Origin: Marinomonas vulgaris
Lineage (GTDB): Bacteria > Pseudomonadota > Gammaproteobacteria > Pseudomonadales > Marinomonadaceae
DNA length: 64,000 bases
Assembly (NCBI RefSeq): GCF_018145875.1
Contig: NZ_JAGSSV010000012.1
Coordinates: forward strand, 1 to 64,000
Direction of reading: 5' to 3'
Positions 44,459 through 54,220 of this stretch are shown here, piece by piece (the first letter of the stretch is position 1; each line of letters opens with the position of its first letter). The position numbers and the translations under genes are program-made. The notes under the pieces are model-generated. The model was not told the origin of the DNA. It was given only the letters and a program-made list of their open reading frames with translations, and did not search any database.

Positions 44459-44998
44459 ATGACCAAATACCTCGGTGTTGTGTTTATGGCGCTCTTGCTT
44501 AGCGCTTGCTCCACCAATGACAATTGGCGCACAGCGAGCCGCGAACCGGCTGGTATTGCCCCATCGCCCAGTGAAGAAAAAGCCGCGGTGATCGAGTTCT
44601 ACGCCGCGGACGCCTTTAGTTGGCGCGGTTGGTTTGCGGTGCACACTTGGGTTGCGATCAAAGAAGCCAACGCCGCAGAATACACTGTGTACGAAGTCAC
44701 TGGCTGGCGAGTACGTCGCGGCTTACCGGCGCTGTCTGAATACACCACAACCACACCCGATCGCTACTGGTTCGGCGCCAAGCCTGAAAAAGTACTGTCA
44801 ATCATTGGCCCCAAAGCCGACGAACTGATCCCACGCATCCGCGATGCAGTAAAGCGCTACCCTTGGGCGGATGAATACACAGTGTTTCCTGGCCCGAACA
44901 GCAATACCTTTCCTACCTGGATTGGCCTACAAGTACCAGAGCTCAACCTAGACATGCCTTTCAGCGCCATCGGCAGCGGTTACGCCGACAACGACTAA
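44459..44998 (+). CDS. DUF3750-family lipoprotein
   Basis: A lipoprotein signal (MTKYLGVVFMALLLSACS, lipobox LSAC) is followed by a domain with FSWRGWFAVHTWVAIKEA and GLPALSEYTTTTPDRYWFG, typical of the DUF3750 family. The function is unknown; the conserved Trp/His/Asn pattern suggests an enzyme fold. The frame opens at 44411, but the ATG at 44459 starts the signal peptide and follows AAGGGA. 179 residues. Confidence 0.8.
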   Translation: MTKYLGVVFMALLLSACSTNDNWRTASREPAGIAPSPSEEKAAVIEFYAADAFSWRGWFAVHTWVAIKEANAAEYTVYEVTGWRVRRGLPALSEYTTTTPDRYWFGAKPEKVLSIIGPKADELIPRIRDAVKRYPWADEYTVFPGPNSNTFPTWIGLQVPELNLDMPFSAIGSGYADND

Positions 44999-45025
44999 TC
45001 GTAGGCAGGAACGAATTGTAGACAC

Positions 45026-45062
45026 AAAAAAACGGATTCTCTGTGAAGGGAATCCGTTTTTT
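45026..45062. terminator. bidirectional terminator
   Basis: ACGGATTC (45032-45039) pairs with GAATCCGT (45050-45057), flanked by A and T runs. It serves the DUF3750 gene (plus) and yheV (minus). Confidence 0.88.
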
Positions 45063-45101
45063 GTATGACCGTTTTTAAGACAGTAACAACACCTTAGACA
45101 C

Positions 45102-45362
45102 TCAGTGCTTGGTCATACCCGGATTAGGAATAAAGTTAATCACTACTTCTTCGGCGTCCGGCGCGCTGCTGTGTGGCGCGTTTACCCGAGTAGGAATTTC
45201 CGTCGGCTGGGCTTGCACTACGGTCGACTGCACATCGGTGAAACCACATGCAATGCACTCACGAAACTGCTTTTCTTCTTCGTCATCGCGCCAAGCACGA
45301 ATCTTGTCCATTTCACTGCAGCGGGGGCAAACGGCACCCGCAATAAAGCGTTTTACTGTCAT
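45102..45362 (-). CDS. yheV: YheV-type zinc-ribbon protein
   Basis: An 86-residue protein with two cysteine pairs (CPRC at 12-15, CIAC at 36-39) and an acidic segment between, as in YheV. The function is unknown. It follows prlC by 21 bases, an arrangement common in gammaproteobacteria, so they are probably one operon. Confidence 0.85.
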   Translation of the reverse strand: MTVKRFIAGAVCPRCSEMDKIRAWRDDEEEKQFRECIACGFTDVQSTVVQAQPTEIPTRVNAPHSSAPDAEEVVINFIPNPGMTKH

Positions 45363-45383
45363 AACCTTGTCACCTCTGACGAC

Positions 45384-47414
45384 TTACGCCGCAATACCGC
45401 TGTGTCTAAGTAATGCGTCTGTGCTTGGTTCGCGTCCACGAAATGCAGCGAATAATTCCGCCGCTGGGCGTGAACCACCATTTGCTAATATAGTATCACG
45501 GAAGTGTGCGCCTGTTTCAGTGTTAAAAATGCCGTCTTCTTCAAATTTCGAAAACGCATCGGCCGACAAGACTTCAGCCCATTTGTAGCTGTAATAACCC
45601 GCCGCGTAACCCCCCGCAAAGATGTGCGAAAAACTGGTTTGGAAGCGGTTAAACTCAGGCGGCGTCGTTACCGCCACTTTACTGCGCACATCGTCGATAA
45701 CGGATTGCACCGACATACCCGCTTGGTATTCACGGTGTAAACGGAAATCAAACAAGGAAAACTCCAGCTGTCGCATCATTTGCATGCCCGATTGGAAGTT
45801 CTTCGCCGCCAGCATTTTATCGAGTAAATCCTGCGGTAACGGCTCACCTGTTTCATAATGACCCGCAATGTGCGCCAGCGCTTCTGGCTCATAACACCAG
45901 TTTTCCATAAATTGGCTCGGCAACTCTACTGCGTCCCACGCCACACCATTAATACCCGATACGGACGACACATCTACTTGGGTCAGCATATGATGCAAAC
46001 CATGACCAAATTCGTGGAACAAGGTGGTGACTTCGTCGTGTGTGAGCAAAGCCGGTTTGTCGCCGATCGGTGGCGTAAAGTTACACACCAAATACGCAAT
46101 CGGCAGCTGCAAACGCTTATCGCTTAAACGACGACGTGTACGACACGAATCCATCCAGGCCCCGCCGCGTTTGGCTTCGCGAGCGTATGGATCGAGGTAA
46201 AAACGCGACACATCTTCACCGTCCTTGCTGATGGTGAAAAGCTGCAAATCTTTGTTGTAGGTATCGAAGTCTTTTTCTTCGCGAATGTCCACGCCAAACA
46301 GAGTTTGCGCCACATAAAACAAGCCCGACAATACCTTGTTCATTGGAAAATACGGACGCAACTCTTCTTGAGAAATGCTGTATTTGTGCTGACGCAGTTT
46401 TTCCGCGTAATAGGTCATGTCCCAAGAGTTTAGGGTATCGACGCCATTTTCTTCTTTGGCGAAGGCTTTGAGCTGTGCCAAATCGTCTTCCGCTGCGCTT
46501 TTAGATTGTTTACCCAACGTCTCTAAAAAGTCGATTACTTGCTGGCCGTTTTCCGCCATCTTGGTCGCCACGGACAATTCTGCGTAGTTGTCGAATCCTA
46601 AAATCTGCGCCATTTCGTGACGCAACGACAAGATTTCGTCGATCAAGGGCGCGTTATCGAACTTGATGTCGCCACTCTGATCCGAAGCTCGTGTGGCGTA
46701 AGCACGGTACATTTCTTCGCGCAACTCGGCGTTATCCGCGTAGCTCATCACCGGAATGTAAGACGGTAAATCCAGCGTAAACAACCAGCCTTCTTGATCT
46801 TTGGCTTTGGCCATTTGCTGGGCTTGCGCCAAGGCAGATTCTGGCAAACCAGATAGCTCGCTTTCGTCGGTAATTAGCTTGCTCCATGCTTGTGTGGCAT
46901 CCAACACATTCTCACCGAACTGGCTGCCCAATTCAGACAAACGCTGGCTGATTTCGCCGTAGCGGGTTTTGGCTTCGCCTTCTAAGCCCACACCAGACAA
47001 TTCAAAATCGCGGATGGTTTGGCTCAAAGCTTCTGTTTGCGCCACGCTTAGCGCTGTTGCCGCGTCGCTTTCTGATAAGCTTTTGTACGCCTGATACAAG
47101 GCTTTGTTCTGGCCTAAATCTGTGTAGAACTGAGTCAACTTTGGCAAGCAAGCATTGTACGCCGCGCGCAGTTCGGGCGTATTTTTGACGGAGTTTAAAT
47201 GCCCGATCGGCGACCAGAAGTTGTTCAAATCGTCATGCAGTTGATCTAATGGTAATACCAAGCTTTCCCAAGTTAGGTGAGTGTTTTCTGACACGCAGGC
47301 CTCAATGGCTTCTTGGTTGCGTTTCAAAAGAGCGGTTAAATCCGTTTCGATGTTGGCAACGTCCACTCCGGTAAAGTCCGGTAAACTGGTCGCATCCCAT
47401 ACAGACTGTGACAT
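45384..47414 (-). CDS. prlC: oligopeptidase A (M3 zinc peptidase)
   Basis: A cytoplasmic metallopeptidase that degrades signal peptides and other oligopeptides. The zinc motif HEFGH is at residues 467-471, and a second ligand Glu lies about 26 residues later (AVELPSQFMENW). 676 residues, close to E. coli PrlC. It starts the prlC-yheV pair. Confidence 0.96.
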   Translation of the reverse strand: MSQSVWDATSLPDFTGVDVANIETDLTALLKRNQEAIEACVSENTHLTWESLVLPLDQLHDDLNNFWSPIGHLNSVKNTPELRAAYNACLPKLTQFYTDLGQNKALYQAYKSLSESDAATALSVAQTEALSQTIRDFELSGVGLEGEAKTRYGEISQRLSELGSQFGENVLDATQAWSKLITDESELSGLPESALAQAQQMAKAKDQEGWLFTLDLPSYIPVMSYADNAELREEMYRAYATRASDQSGDIKFDNAPLIDEILSLRHEMAQILGFDNYAELSVATKMAENGQQVIDFLETLGKQSKSAAEDDLAQLKAFAKEENGVDTLNSWDMTYYAEKLRQHKYSISQEELRPYFPMNKVLSGLFYVAQTLFGVDIREEKDFDTYNKDLQLFTISKDGEDVSRFYLDPYAREAKRGGAWMDSCRTRRRLSDKRLQLPIAYLVCNFTPPIGDKPALLTHDEVTTLFHEFGHGLHHMLTQVDVSSVSGINGVAWDAVELPSQFMENWCYEPEALAHIAGHYETGEPLPQDLLDKMLAAKNFQSGMQMMRQLEFSLFDFRLHREYQAGMSVQSVIDDVRSKVAVTTPPEFNRFQTSFSHIFAGGYAAGYYSYKWAEVLSADAFSKFEEDGIFNTETGAHFRDTILANGGSRPAAELFAAFRGREPSTDALLRHSGIAA

Positions 47415-47624
47415 ATCGTGATATCCTTCGAGGTAAGGTTAAGGCGTTTGATGTGGCAGTTTGCCTTCTTACTCTGTCGCCTTAACAAGGCAAAATAAGA
47501 CGCGAATTTCGCTTCACTGTGCCTAATAAGATAGGTGGTCTTTGTCGTTTTTCAATGCGCTTATCGCTATTGTGTTAATAGTTTCTTCATTTTATGAGAA
47601 AAATCATCTGTTAGGAGAGAATTT

Positions 47625-48170
47625 ATGGTGATGAAAGCGTTTCGTGGCAAAACGCCACAGTTGGGCAATCGTGTTTGGGTAGATGACAGCGCCGTACTGA
47701 TAGGCGATGTCACCATCGGCGAAGACAGCTCCGTGTGGCCATTAGTCGCTATTCGGGGCGACATGCACCGCATTACAATCGGCGCTCGCACCAGCATTCA
47801 AGATAACTCCTGTCTACACATTACCCACGCCAGCACCTACAAACCCGAAGGCCACCCGCTAACCATTGGCGACGATGTCACCGTGGGTCACATGGCCATG
47901 TTGCATGGCTGCGCTATCGGCAACCGTGTTTTGGTTGGCATGGGCACCACGATTCTCGACGGTGCCGTGGTCGAAGACGAAGTCATCATCGGCGCTGGTT
48001 CCTTAGTGCCACCGGGCAAGCGTCTTGAGTCAGGCTTTATGTACCTAGGCTCTCCCGTCAAACAGGTTCGTCCTTTGAACGCAAAAGAAATCGAGTATTT
48101 TCAATACGCTGGGCTTAACTACGTCAAACTAAAAGACGAGTACATCGCTGAAGCTAACGAGCCTTCATAA
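47625..48170 (+). CDS. yrdA: gamma-class carbonic anhydrase-like protein (YrdA type)
   Basis: A left-handed beta-helix of hexapeptide repeats (IGDVTIGEDSSVWPLVAIRG, IGDDVTVGHMAMLHG, VLVGMGTTILDG) with the metal-binding His residues (ITHAST, GHMAMLHG). Family members bind zinc or iron; carbonic anhydrase activity is not always shown. 181 residues; ATG after TAGGAGAG. Confidence 0.92.
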   Translation: MVMKAFRGKTPQLGNRVWVDDSAVLIGDVTIGEDSSVWPLVAIRGDMHRITIGARTSIQDNSCLHITHASTYKPEGHPLTIGDDVTVGHMAMLHGCAIGNRVLVGMGTTILDGAVVEDEVIIGAGSLVPPGKRLESGFMYLGSPVKQVRPLNAKEIEYFQYAGLNYVKLKDEYIAEANEPS

Positions 48171-48197
48171 AATAATTTAAAAATAATGCAGAGACCT

Positions 48198-48224
48198 TGT
48201 AAGAAATCGTCATGCAAGGTCGTC
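48198..48224 (+). promoter_or_regulatory. ECF-type promoter of the sigma gene
   Basis: TGTAAG (48198-48203), 17 bases, CGTC (48221-48224), 28 bases before the sigma start. The same pattern precedes bufA1, so the sigma factor probably activates its own gene. Confidence 0.6.
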
Positions 48225-48252
48225 CTATTACAGCTAACGCTTTGAGGCTTCA

Positions 48253-48882
48253 ATGACAAATGCGACCCTCTCTGTTGAAATGGATTCTTCAGCAGCCAGC
48301 AACATCTTTCAAGATGGGGCTTTTATCGAAGAATTACGTGTGCAAATGCTGAAGTTTGCACGATTACAGGTGCGGGATATTCAGTTAGCAGAAGACGCGG
48401 TGCAAGAAGCCATGCTGTCGGCGTATCAACACATTGATCGTTTTGCCAGACAGTCGGCGTTTAAAACCTGGGTGTTTTCCATCCTAAAGAATAAGGTCAT
48501 AGACTTATTGCGCAAGGAAAAGCGTCATGTGGTCGCCAGTCAATTAGAAGATGGGCCAAACCTTAGTGGTGAGGCTCTTATTGAACACTTATTCGAAGAA
48601 AATGGTCACTGGCAAAAGGACGAACGTCCCAAAAAATGGGATCAGCCAGATCACGGTGTGGAAAACGAACATTTTTGGCGAATATTCGACGCCTGCCTAG
48701 AGGCTCTACCGGCCAAATACGGTCGACTGTTTATGATGCGAGAATTTCTCGAAATGGAAACTCCCGAGATTTGTCATAACGAAGACGTATCGGTCACCAG
48801 CCTCAATGTCACCTTATATCGCGCCCGTTTACGTTTGCGGGAGTGCTTAGAGGACAATTGGTTTGGAAAGGAGAAGTCATAA
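48253..48882 (+). CDS. ECF sigma factor of the bufferin locus
   Basis: A 209-residue sigma70-family factor with region 2 (VRDIQLAEDAVQEAMLSAYQ ... FKTWVFSILKNKVIDLLRK, about residues 38-95) and region 4 (LPAKYGRLFMMREFLEMETP ... VTSLNVTLYRARLRLRECL, about 157-200). It is followed 3 bases later by an anti-sigma gene and then the bufferin genes. Similar sigma/anti-sigma pairs control DUF2282-DUF692 genes in Neisseria and Caulobacter. Confidence 0.9.
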   Translation: MTNATLSVEMDSSAASNIFQDGAFIEELRVQMLKFARLQVRDIQLAEDAVQEAMLSAYQHIDRFARQSAFKTWVFSILKNKVIDLLRKEKRHVVASQLEDGPNLSGEALIEHLFEENGHWQKDERPKKWDQPDHGVENEHFWRIFDACLEALPAKYGRLFMMREFLEMETPEICHNEDVSVTSLNVTLYRARLRLRECLEDNWFGKEKS

Positions 48883-48885
48883 ATC

Positions 48886-49083
48886 ATGATGAATTGTAAG
48901 CAAGCAGCCCAAATGCTCTCGGAAAAATTAGATCGCCCCTTGAGTGCCAAAGAAAAAATGGCGCTGACATTGCACACGACAATGTGTCCTCCTTGTCGTT
49001 TATTTGGTAAACAAATGGGCAGTTTAAGAGATCTATCCAAAGCTTATACTAAGCCTAAAGATCAGCACGAAGAAAAAAATTGA
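48886..49083 (+). CDS. small zinc-type anti-sigma factor
   Basis: A 65-residue soluble protein with HTTMCPPC, the HxxxCxxC zinc motif of ZAS anti-sigma factors, plus an N-terminal Cys (MMNCKQ). No membrane segment. Zinc or thiol chemistry at this motif typically controls sigma release; copper is a plausible trigger given the downstream genes. GGAG lies upstream of the ATG. Confidence 0.85.
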   Translation: MMNCKQAAQMLSEKLDRPLSAKEKMALTLHTTMCPPCRLFGKQMGSLRDLSKAYTKPKDQHEEKN

Positions 49084-49091
49084 GTTTGTTG

Positions 49092-49118
49092 TGTAATAAA
49101 CTCTTTGGCCGTAACGTC
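49092..49118 (+). promoter_or_regulatory. ECF-type promoter of bufA1
   Basis: TGTAAT (49092-49097), 17 bases, CGTC (49115-49118), 62 bases before bufA1. It has the same spacing and -10 as the promoter before the sigma gene. Confidence 0.6.
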
Positions 49119-49180
49119 AAAGAATTCGTAACACAACTATGAATTGATTTTCCCTTTATTAAAAACGTGAGGCTCTGATT

Positions 49181-49462
49181 ATGAAAAACACAAAAGCAAC
49201 TCTATCTCTTGCTCTAGGTACGGCCATCGCTCTTTCTGCTGTTGCTGTAACAGCGCCAGCAGAAGCGGCCAGCAAAGAAAAATGTTACGGCGTTGCCTTG
49301 GCAGGGCAAAACGACTGCGCAGCGGGCCCAGGAACGTCATGCGCGGGCACCTCAAAAACCGATTACCAATCCAACGCGTGGAAACTAGTGCCAGCAGGCA
49401 CTTGCGTGGATACCGCCTCTGAAACATCGGCGACGGGCCACGGCCAACTAAAAGCCTTCTAA
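49181..49462 (+). CDS. bufA1: bufferin precursor (DUF2282)
   Basis: A 93-residue secreted precursor: Sec signal peptide ending at TAPAEAA (about residue 30), then a mature part with four cysteines (EKCYG, NDCAAG, TSCAGT, GTCVD). In the described bufferins, two core cysteines are converted to heterocycles by the MNIO enzyme and the product sequesters copper. This sequence keeps that cysteine layout. The modification is inferred from family and neighbours. Confidence 0.88.
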   Translation: MKNTKATLSLALGTAIALSAVAVTAPAEAASKEKCYGVALAGQNDCAAGPGTSCAGTSKTDYQSNAWKLVPAGTCVDTASETSATGHGQLKAF

Positions 49463-49470
49463 GCGACCCA

Positions 49471-50364
49471 ATGAACCTGCCTTTTTCTGTTCAAAAAAGC
49501 CAAGACGCCACGGCGTCTTCTGGCTTTTTATCCGCATCCGGTGTGAGTTTAAAACCGGCTTATTATCACGACATTTTAAATGCTCTGCCCGCCCTGGGCT
49601 TCTTCGAGATTCACGCCGAAAACTACCTGAGTCAAGGCGGCCCCGCGAAACATTATCTGCACAAGATCCGTGAACACTATGACATGACCGTTCATGGGGT
49701 TGGCTTATCCATCGGCGGCGCATTGCCTCTGGACAAATCACACCTAGCACGCGTGGTGCAACTGGTTAACGATCTACAGCCTGCGGTGTTTTCTGAGCAT
49801 CTTGCTTGGTCAACACACGATCAAGGCTTTTTCAATGACTTATTACCTGTCGCCTACGACAAAATCTCTCTGCAGCGAGTGTGTGATCATATCGATCAAT
49901 TGCAAAACGCGCTTCAACGCCCAGTGCTGATTGAAAACCCGTCCACCTATTTTGAATTTACCCACAGCGATTTTAGCGAAATCGATTTTATAACCGCCAT
50001 GGTAAAGCGCAGTGGCTGTGGTTTATTGCTCGATATCAACAATGTAGAAGTGTCTTGCTTTAACCGTCAGGCCAATCCATACGACTATCTAGATGCTTTC
50101 CCTACCCACGACGTTGGACAAATCCATTTGGCGGGTCACACACTCGACCAAAATCCAAATGTGCCGCTCAAAATAGACAGCCACGACCAAGCCGTGTGCG
50201 ATCAAGTTTGGGCATTATACGAGCACGCTCTTACTCGCATGGGCGATCGTCCCACATTGATTGAAAGAGATGGCAACCTTCCCTCTTTCGAGCAGTTATT
50301 CGCCGAAGCGCAACAGGCCGATCAGGTGCGCAGCCGCATCAAGCGAGGACAACCCCATGCATAA
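49471..50364 (+). CDS. bufB: MNIO enzyme (DUF692), bufferin-modifying
   Basis: A multinuclear iron-dependent oxidase of TIM-barrel type, 297 residues. Metal and active-site motifs: HGVGLSIGG, SEHLAWS, LIENPSTY, GLLLDINNV, IHLAGH, and LIERDGNLP near the C-terminus. It would act on the cysteines of BufA1 before export. It starts 8 bases after bufA1 and overlaps bufC by 8 bases. Confidence 0.92.
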   Translation: MNLPFSVQKSQDATASSGFLSASGVSLKPAYYHDILNALPALGFFEIHAENYLSQGGPAKHYLHKIREHYDMTVHGVGLSIGGALPLDKSHLARVVQLVNDLQPAVFSEHLAWSTHDQGFFNDLLPVAYDKISLQRVCDHIDQLQNALQRPVLIENPSTYFEFTHSDFSEIDFITAMVKRSGCGLLLDINNVEVSCFNRQANPYDYLDAFPTHDVGQIHLAGHTLDQNPNVPLKIDSHDQAVCDQVWALYEHALTRMGDRPTLIERDGNLPSFEQLFAEAQQADQVRSRIKRGQPHA

Positions 50365-51100
50365 AGCGTTTGCAGCTAGTTTACTGCATCAAAATGATCA
50401 GGTGTATTCGCGGATCAAAGGCCAAAGCAACGACGAAAAGCACACGCGTTTCAATGTGTATCGTAACAATGTGTTTGTCTCTCTGATCGATGCTTTAGCC
50501 GATATTTTTCCTGTGACGCAACAACTGGTCGGCGATGAATTCTTCCGCGCCATGGCTCGTGAGTTTGTGCAAAACAACCTTCCCAGCTCGCCGGTCATTA
50601 GCGATTACGGACAAGAATTTGACGCCTTTATTCGTGGCTTTACTCCGGCGGACAGCGTGCCTTTTTTGGCCGACATAGCCGCGCTAGAGCATCAATTATT
50701 GGCGCTCACGCACACCGCTGAATACCCAACGCTCGATCACGAGCAGGTTTCCGCCGCCTTTAGTCAAGTAGAAGACCCTAGCGCCCTACGCTTGTCGTTA
50801 CCGCCAAACGCACACATTGTCGTGACGACTTTTGCTATTGGCTCTTTGTATCTCGCTCATAAAAACCAACAACACAACATCATAGCGACGCTGACCATCG
50901 ATGCAAACGAGCATCTATTACTGGCAAAATCTGACTTGTATGCCGAATTGCGCGTGATCAGCCCGGCTGAATCTGAATTTATAAAAAACCTGATGGAAGG
51001 CAAAACATTGGGCGATGCCATTCCTGACGATGACACCTTTGATCTTGGCTCTAGCCTAGCCAAAATCATTGAATGGCAATTGCTGACACACATCAGCTAG
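50357..51100 (+). CDS. bufC: MNIO partner protein (DUF2063)
   Basis: A DUF2063 protein of 247 residues (HTRFNVYRNNVFVSLIDALA near the N-terminus is diagnostic). Partners of this family deliver the precursor to the MNIO enzyme. The frame opens at 50261 inside bufB, but the ATG at 50357, overlapping the bufB end, is the true start. Confidence 0.9.
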   Translation: MHKAFAASLLHQNDQVYSRIKGQSNDEKHTRFNVYRNNVFVSLIDALADIFPVTQQLVGDEFFRAMAREFVQNNLPSSPVISDYGQEFDAFIRGFTPADSVPFLADIAALEHQLLALTHTAEYPTLDHEQVSAAFSQVEDPSALRLSLPPNAHIVVTTFAIGSLYLAHKNQQHNIIATLTIDANEHLLLAKSDLYAELRVISPAESEFIKNLMEGKTLGDAIPDDDTFDLGSSLAKIIEWQLLTHIS

Positions 51101-51154
51101 GCGCCATCGAGACTAAATACACCCACCATAACGCGACCAATAAGAGGAAATCAC

Positions 51155-51649
51155 ATGGTTACTTCCATGCTGCGACTATCAGAAATCATGTTTAAGAAAA
51201 TACCAGAATCCTTGATTCTGTTTATCGCGCGATTCTCCATCGCGGCGGTGTTTTGGAAATCTGGTCAAACCAAAATAGAAGGCTTCTCTCTTGATCTCAT
51301 TAGCATGGAAGCACAATTAGGCTGGCCGCAACTGAAAGAATCCACCTTGTTTTTATTCGAATACGAATACAATTTGCCGTTGATTTCCGCCAGTCTCGCG
51401 GCACTATTGGCGACGATTGCCGAGCACCTCTTGCCTATTTTGATTCTAACGGGGTTTTTCACGCGCTTTGCAGCGTTTGGTTTGGCGGGGATGACGCTGG
51501 TGATTCAGTTTTTAGTGTATCCAGATGCGTACCCGACTCACGGAACATGGTTGGTCATTGCCTTGTTGCTCATGTACCGCGGTGCGGGGATGTTCTCGTT
51601 GGACCATTTGCTATTGAAAAGACAAGCCTCTAACGCGTTGGCAGAGTAA
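51155..51649 (+). CDS. DoxX-family membrane protein of the bufferin locus
   Basis: A 164-residue inner-membrane protein with about four hydrophobic segments and the DoxX-type motifs [19 protein letters not shown] and [20 protein letters not shown]. DoxX genes often close bufferin and related operons; the role may be redox or membrane related. GAGG lies upstream of the ATG. It overlaps the convergent chemoreceptor gene by 20 bases. Confidence 0.85.
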   Translation: MVTSMLRLSEIMFKKIPESLILFIARFSIAAVFWKSGQTKIEGFSLDLISMEAQLGWPQLKESTLFLFEYEYNLPLISASLAALLATIAEHLLPILILTGFFTRFAAFGLAGMTLVIQFLVYPDAYPTHGTWLVIALLLMYRGAGMFSLDHLLLKRQASNALAE

Positions 51650-53261
51650 AGGTCGACGTGGCTTCTTGCGTTTGAGCCGCCGCACCAGACAAGGCGTCGG
51701 TCAGTGTACTCAACCGCTTAGAAGTTTGCTCATTGCTTACCGTGACTTCCACAATACGAGTCACGTGTTCGGCAATGTCATTGGCTTCACGGGCTTGCTG
51801 CTGCGCTAAGCCAGACAAATCATCCAGACTGCTTAAGGATTTCGCTGAATCCAGTTCCAATTGACGCAAAGGCGTCACCACATCTTCAATTTGCGCCACA
51901 CCGTGACGCATTTTCTCTTGGCCTTTCGCCATTTCATTGGAGATCTGCAACGACAAACTGCTGATTGTAGTAATGACCTTATCGATCGACGCGGTTACCT
52001 CGGCAGTATTGGTCGCTAAATTGCGTACCTCATCGGCCACCACGGCAAAGCCTCGACCACTTTCACCGGCACGGGCGGCTTCGATCGACGCGTTCAGTGC
52101 CAACAGATTCGTTTGCTCTGCCACGTTACGAATACTGTTCACAAACTCGGTCACCGTGCTGGCACTTTCGTTTAATTCCGCCACCGCATGGGAAGTTTCT
52201 TCAATATACGCCGCCACGTCGGTAATGTCCGTCGCCGCTGAGGTAATCACTTGCTTGCCATGTTTGGCCAAGTCGTGAGCGGCTTCCGCCAAATTACGCG
52301 AAATACTGACATGATCGGCCATCACTCGCGCCGCATTGGATAACTCACTGACCGAACCTTGAATGTCGCTCGCCATCACGGCTTGAGTATTTGACCCTTG
52401 GTTCACATCGGCCACACTGGTGCGAATCTCGTCCGACGCACTGACCACGGTTTTAGCACTTTTGTCGATTTTTTTAATCACGCCAGCCAAGCTGATTTGC
52501 ATGCGTTTTACGCTGTCGAGCAAGCGACCAATCTCACCGGTTTGTTCCGTAGTAATGGATTGCGATAAATCACCATGGGCAAATTTATCCAGCAAGGTCA
52601 CCACGTAATCTAATGGCCGAACGATGCTACGAGTAATCAATATAGACATCACCATGCCAATTAAAATAGCCAAAATACCAACACCAACAATCAGCCAAAT
52701 AGCCCAATCGGATTCTGATAACACCTCTTGCTGACTGGCTTGCATGATGTTGCGCTCATATTCACCCAGCGCTTTGGTTTGCGTAAGAAAGGTTTGTAGC
52801 TCGTCGCGAGTGGACCCAGCCATCAATTGCTTTGCGTCGTCGAGTTCGCCAAATTCCAGCGCTTCTACCGTAGACTGTAGCGCTGCTTGGTAAACTTTTC
52901 GCTGAGCTTTAAGGTCTTCAATAATGCGGATTTCGTGGTCGGATTTGACCAACGCAGACATGATTTCTAAGTTGTCGTCTAAGTTTTTATTGCGCGCGTC
53001 TATCTCTTTGTAAATGGCGACGCGGGCGTCGCGCTCTTCCAAAACAAACAGCAACAATAAGCGGCTGGCGAGACTTTCGGCGTCTACGTTAAGCTCACCG
53101 GTTAATTCTACCAAGGCGGCGTTTTCGTCAACGATGCTGCGAATGCTGCCCGACATCAATTGAAAGCGACTCACCGATAACATCACTACCACAACCAACA
53201 AGGCGATCAACACCAAATAGCTCGCGCTAAGACGACCTCGTATACTGGAAAAACCCGGCAT
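51630..53261 (-). CDS. methyl-accepting chemotaxis protein
   Basis: A 543-residue chemoreceptor: membrane segment near 11-30, a four-helix-bundle type ligand domain (about 31-185), membrane segment near 190-212, HAMP ([20 protein letters not shown]), and the signalling hairpin [20 protein letters not shown]. The ligand is unknown. It is convergent with the DoxX gene. Confidence 0.95.
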   Translation of the reverse strand: MPGFSSIRGRLSASYLVLIALLVVVVMLSVSRFQLMSGSIRSIVDENAALVELTGELNVDAESLASRLLLLFVLEERDARVAIYKEIDARNKNLDDNLEIMSALVKSDHEIRIIEDLKAQRKVYQAALQSTVEALEFGELDDAKQLMAGSTRDELQTFLTQTKALGEYERNIMQASQQEVLSESDWAIWLIVGVGILAILIGMVMSILITRSIVRPLDYVVTLLDKFAHGDLSQSITTEQTGEIGRLLDSVKRMQISLAGVIKKIDKSAKTVVSASDEIRTSVADVNQGSNTQAVMASDIQGSVSELSNAARVMADHVSISRNLAEAAHDLAKHGKQVITSAATDITDVAAYIEETSHAVAELNESASTVTEFVNSIRNVAEQTNLLALNASIEAARAGESGRGFAVVADEVRNLATNTAEVTASIDKVITTISSLSLQISNEMAKGQEKMRHGVAQIEDVVTPLRQLELDSAKSLSSLDDLSGLAQQQAREANDIAEHVTRIVEVTVSNEQTSKRLSTLTDALSGAAAQTQEATSTFTLPTR

Positions 53262-53369
53262 TCATACACCTCTTCTTTATGGTTAAGCCAAGGATAAACA
53301 CACCATGGCGTTGACTTTGACTTGATCTAAACACATTAGACGAAGAGATATCCACTTTTGTTACGAAAA

Positions 53370-54161
53370 CTAACCCAATCGTTTGAACGGCAAACTGTAA
53401 GCCAGCAAAAACAAAAAAGCGGCACACACCACAACACTTGGGCCCGTCGGCGTATCCCAATGATAAGACGCCCACAAGCCACCACACACCGACAAACAGC
53501 CAAGCACACTGGCAATGGACGCCATTTGCACCGGTGTATTCGAGAGTTTACGCGCCGTCGCGGCGGGGATAATCATCAAGGAAGTAATCAACAAAACGCC
53601 GACGATCTTCATCGCCACGGCAATCACTAAAGCCACCAGCAACATCAGTAACAAACGAATCGCCTCGACGGGATAACCTTCCACTTTGGCCAGCTCTTCG
53701 TTAACTGTGACCGCCAGCAACGGCTTCCAAAATATCACCAGTAAAGAAATCACCGCCAAGCCACCGCCGTAAATCCAGTACACATCGGTTTGGCTGATCG
53801 CCAGCAAATCACCAAACAAATACGCCATCAAATCGATGCGAATATTATCGAGAAAACTCACCGCCACCAAACCCAGAGACAAGGCCGAATGCGCCAAAAT
53901 CCCCAATAAAGTGTCTGTGGCAATAATATGTTTTTTCTGTAGCGTCACCAGTACCAGTGCCAAGCCCACACACAATACAATGATGGCCAAATTCAAATTA
54001 ATGTCGAACAAGAACCCCAGCGCCACACCCAATAACGCTGAATGCGCCAGCGTATCGCCAAAATAGGCCATGCGTCGCCACACCACAAACGCCCCTAACG
54101 GCCCAGCGACGGACGCTACCCCTAATCCGCCGATTAAGGCTCTAAACAAAAGATCTAACAT
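53370..54161 (-). CDS. znuB: zinc ABC transporter permease ZnuB
   Basis: An inner-membrane permease of the zinc/manganese ABC class, 263 residues, about eight hydrophobic segments. Motifs: GGLGVASVAGPLGAFVVWRR, FGDTLAHSALLGVALG and LITSLMIIPAATARKLS. Last gene of the zur operon, 59 bases after znuC. The partner binding protein ZnuA is not in the window. Confidence 0.93.
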   Translation of the reverse strand: MLDLLFRALIGGLGVASVAGPLGAFVVWRRMAYFGDTLAHSALLGVALGFLFDINLNLAIIVLCVGLALVLVTLQKKHIIATDTLLGILAHSALSLGLVAVSFLDNIRIDLMAYLFGDLLAISQTDVYWIYGGGLAVISLLVIFWKPLLAVTVNEELAKVEGYPVEAIRLLLMLLVALVIAVAMKIVGVLLITSLMIIPAATARKLSNTPVQMASIASVLGCLSVCGGLWASYHWDTPTGPSVVVCAAFLFLLAYSLPFKRLG

Positions 54162-54220
54162 GGTTTTACCAACTCCAAACGAAATATCGGTCTTGTCGTA
54201 TTGCTGCTTTTAAGAAATGG

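Noticed and set aside
49110-49132. CGTAAC direct repeat before bufA1 as an operator or second promoter
   Set aside because: Two copies 17 bases apart could be chance; no matching -10 follows the second one, and the sigma gene leader lacks the pair.
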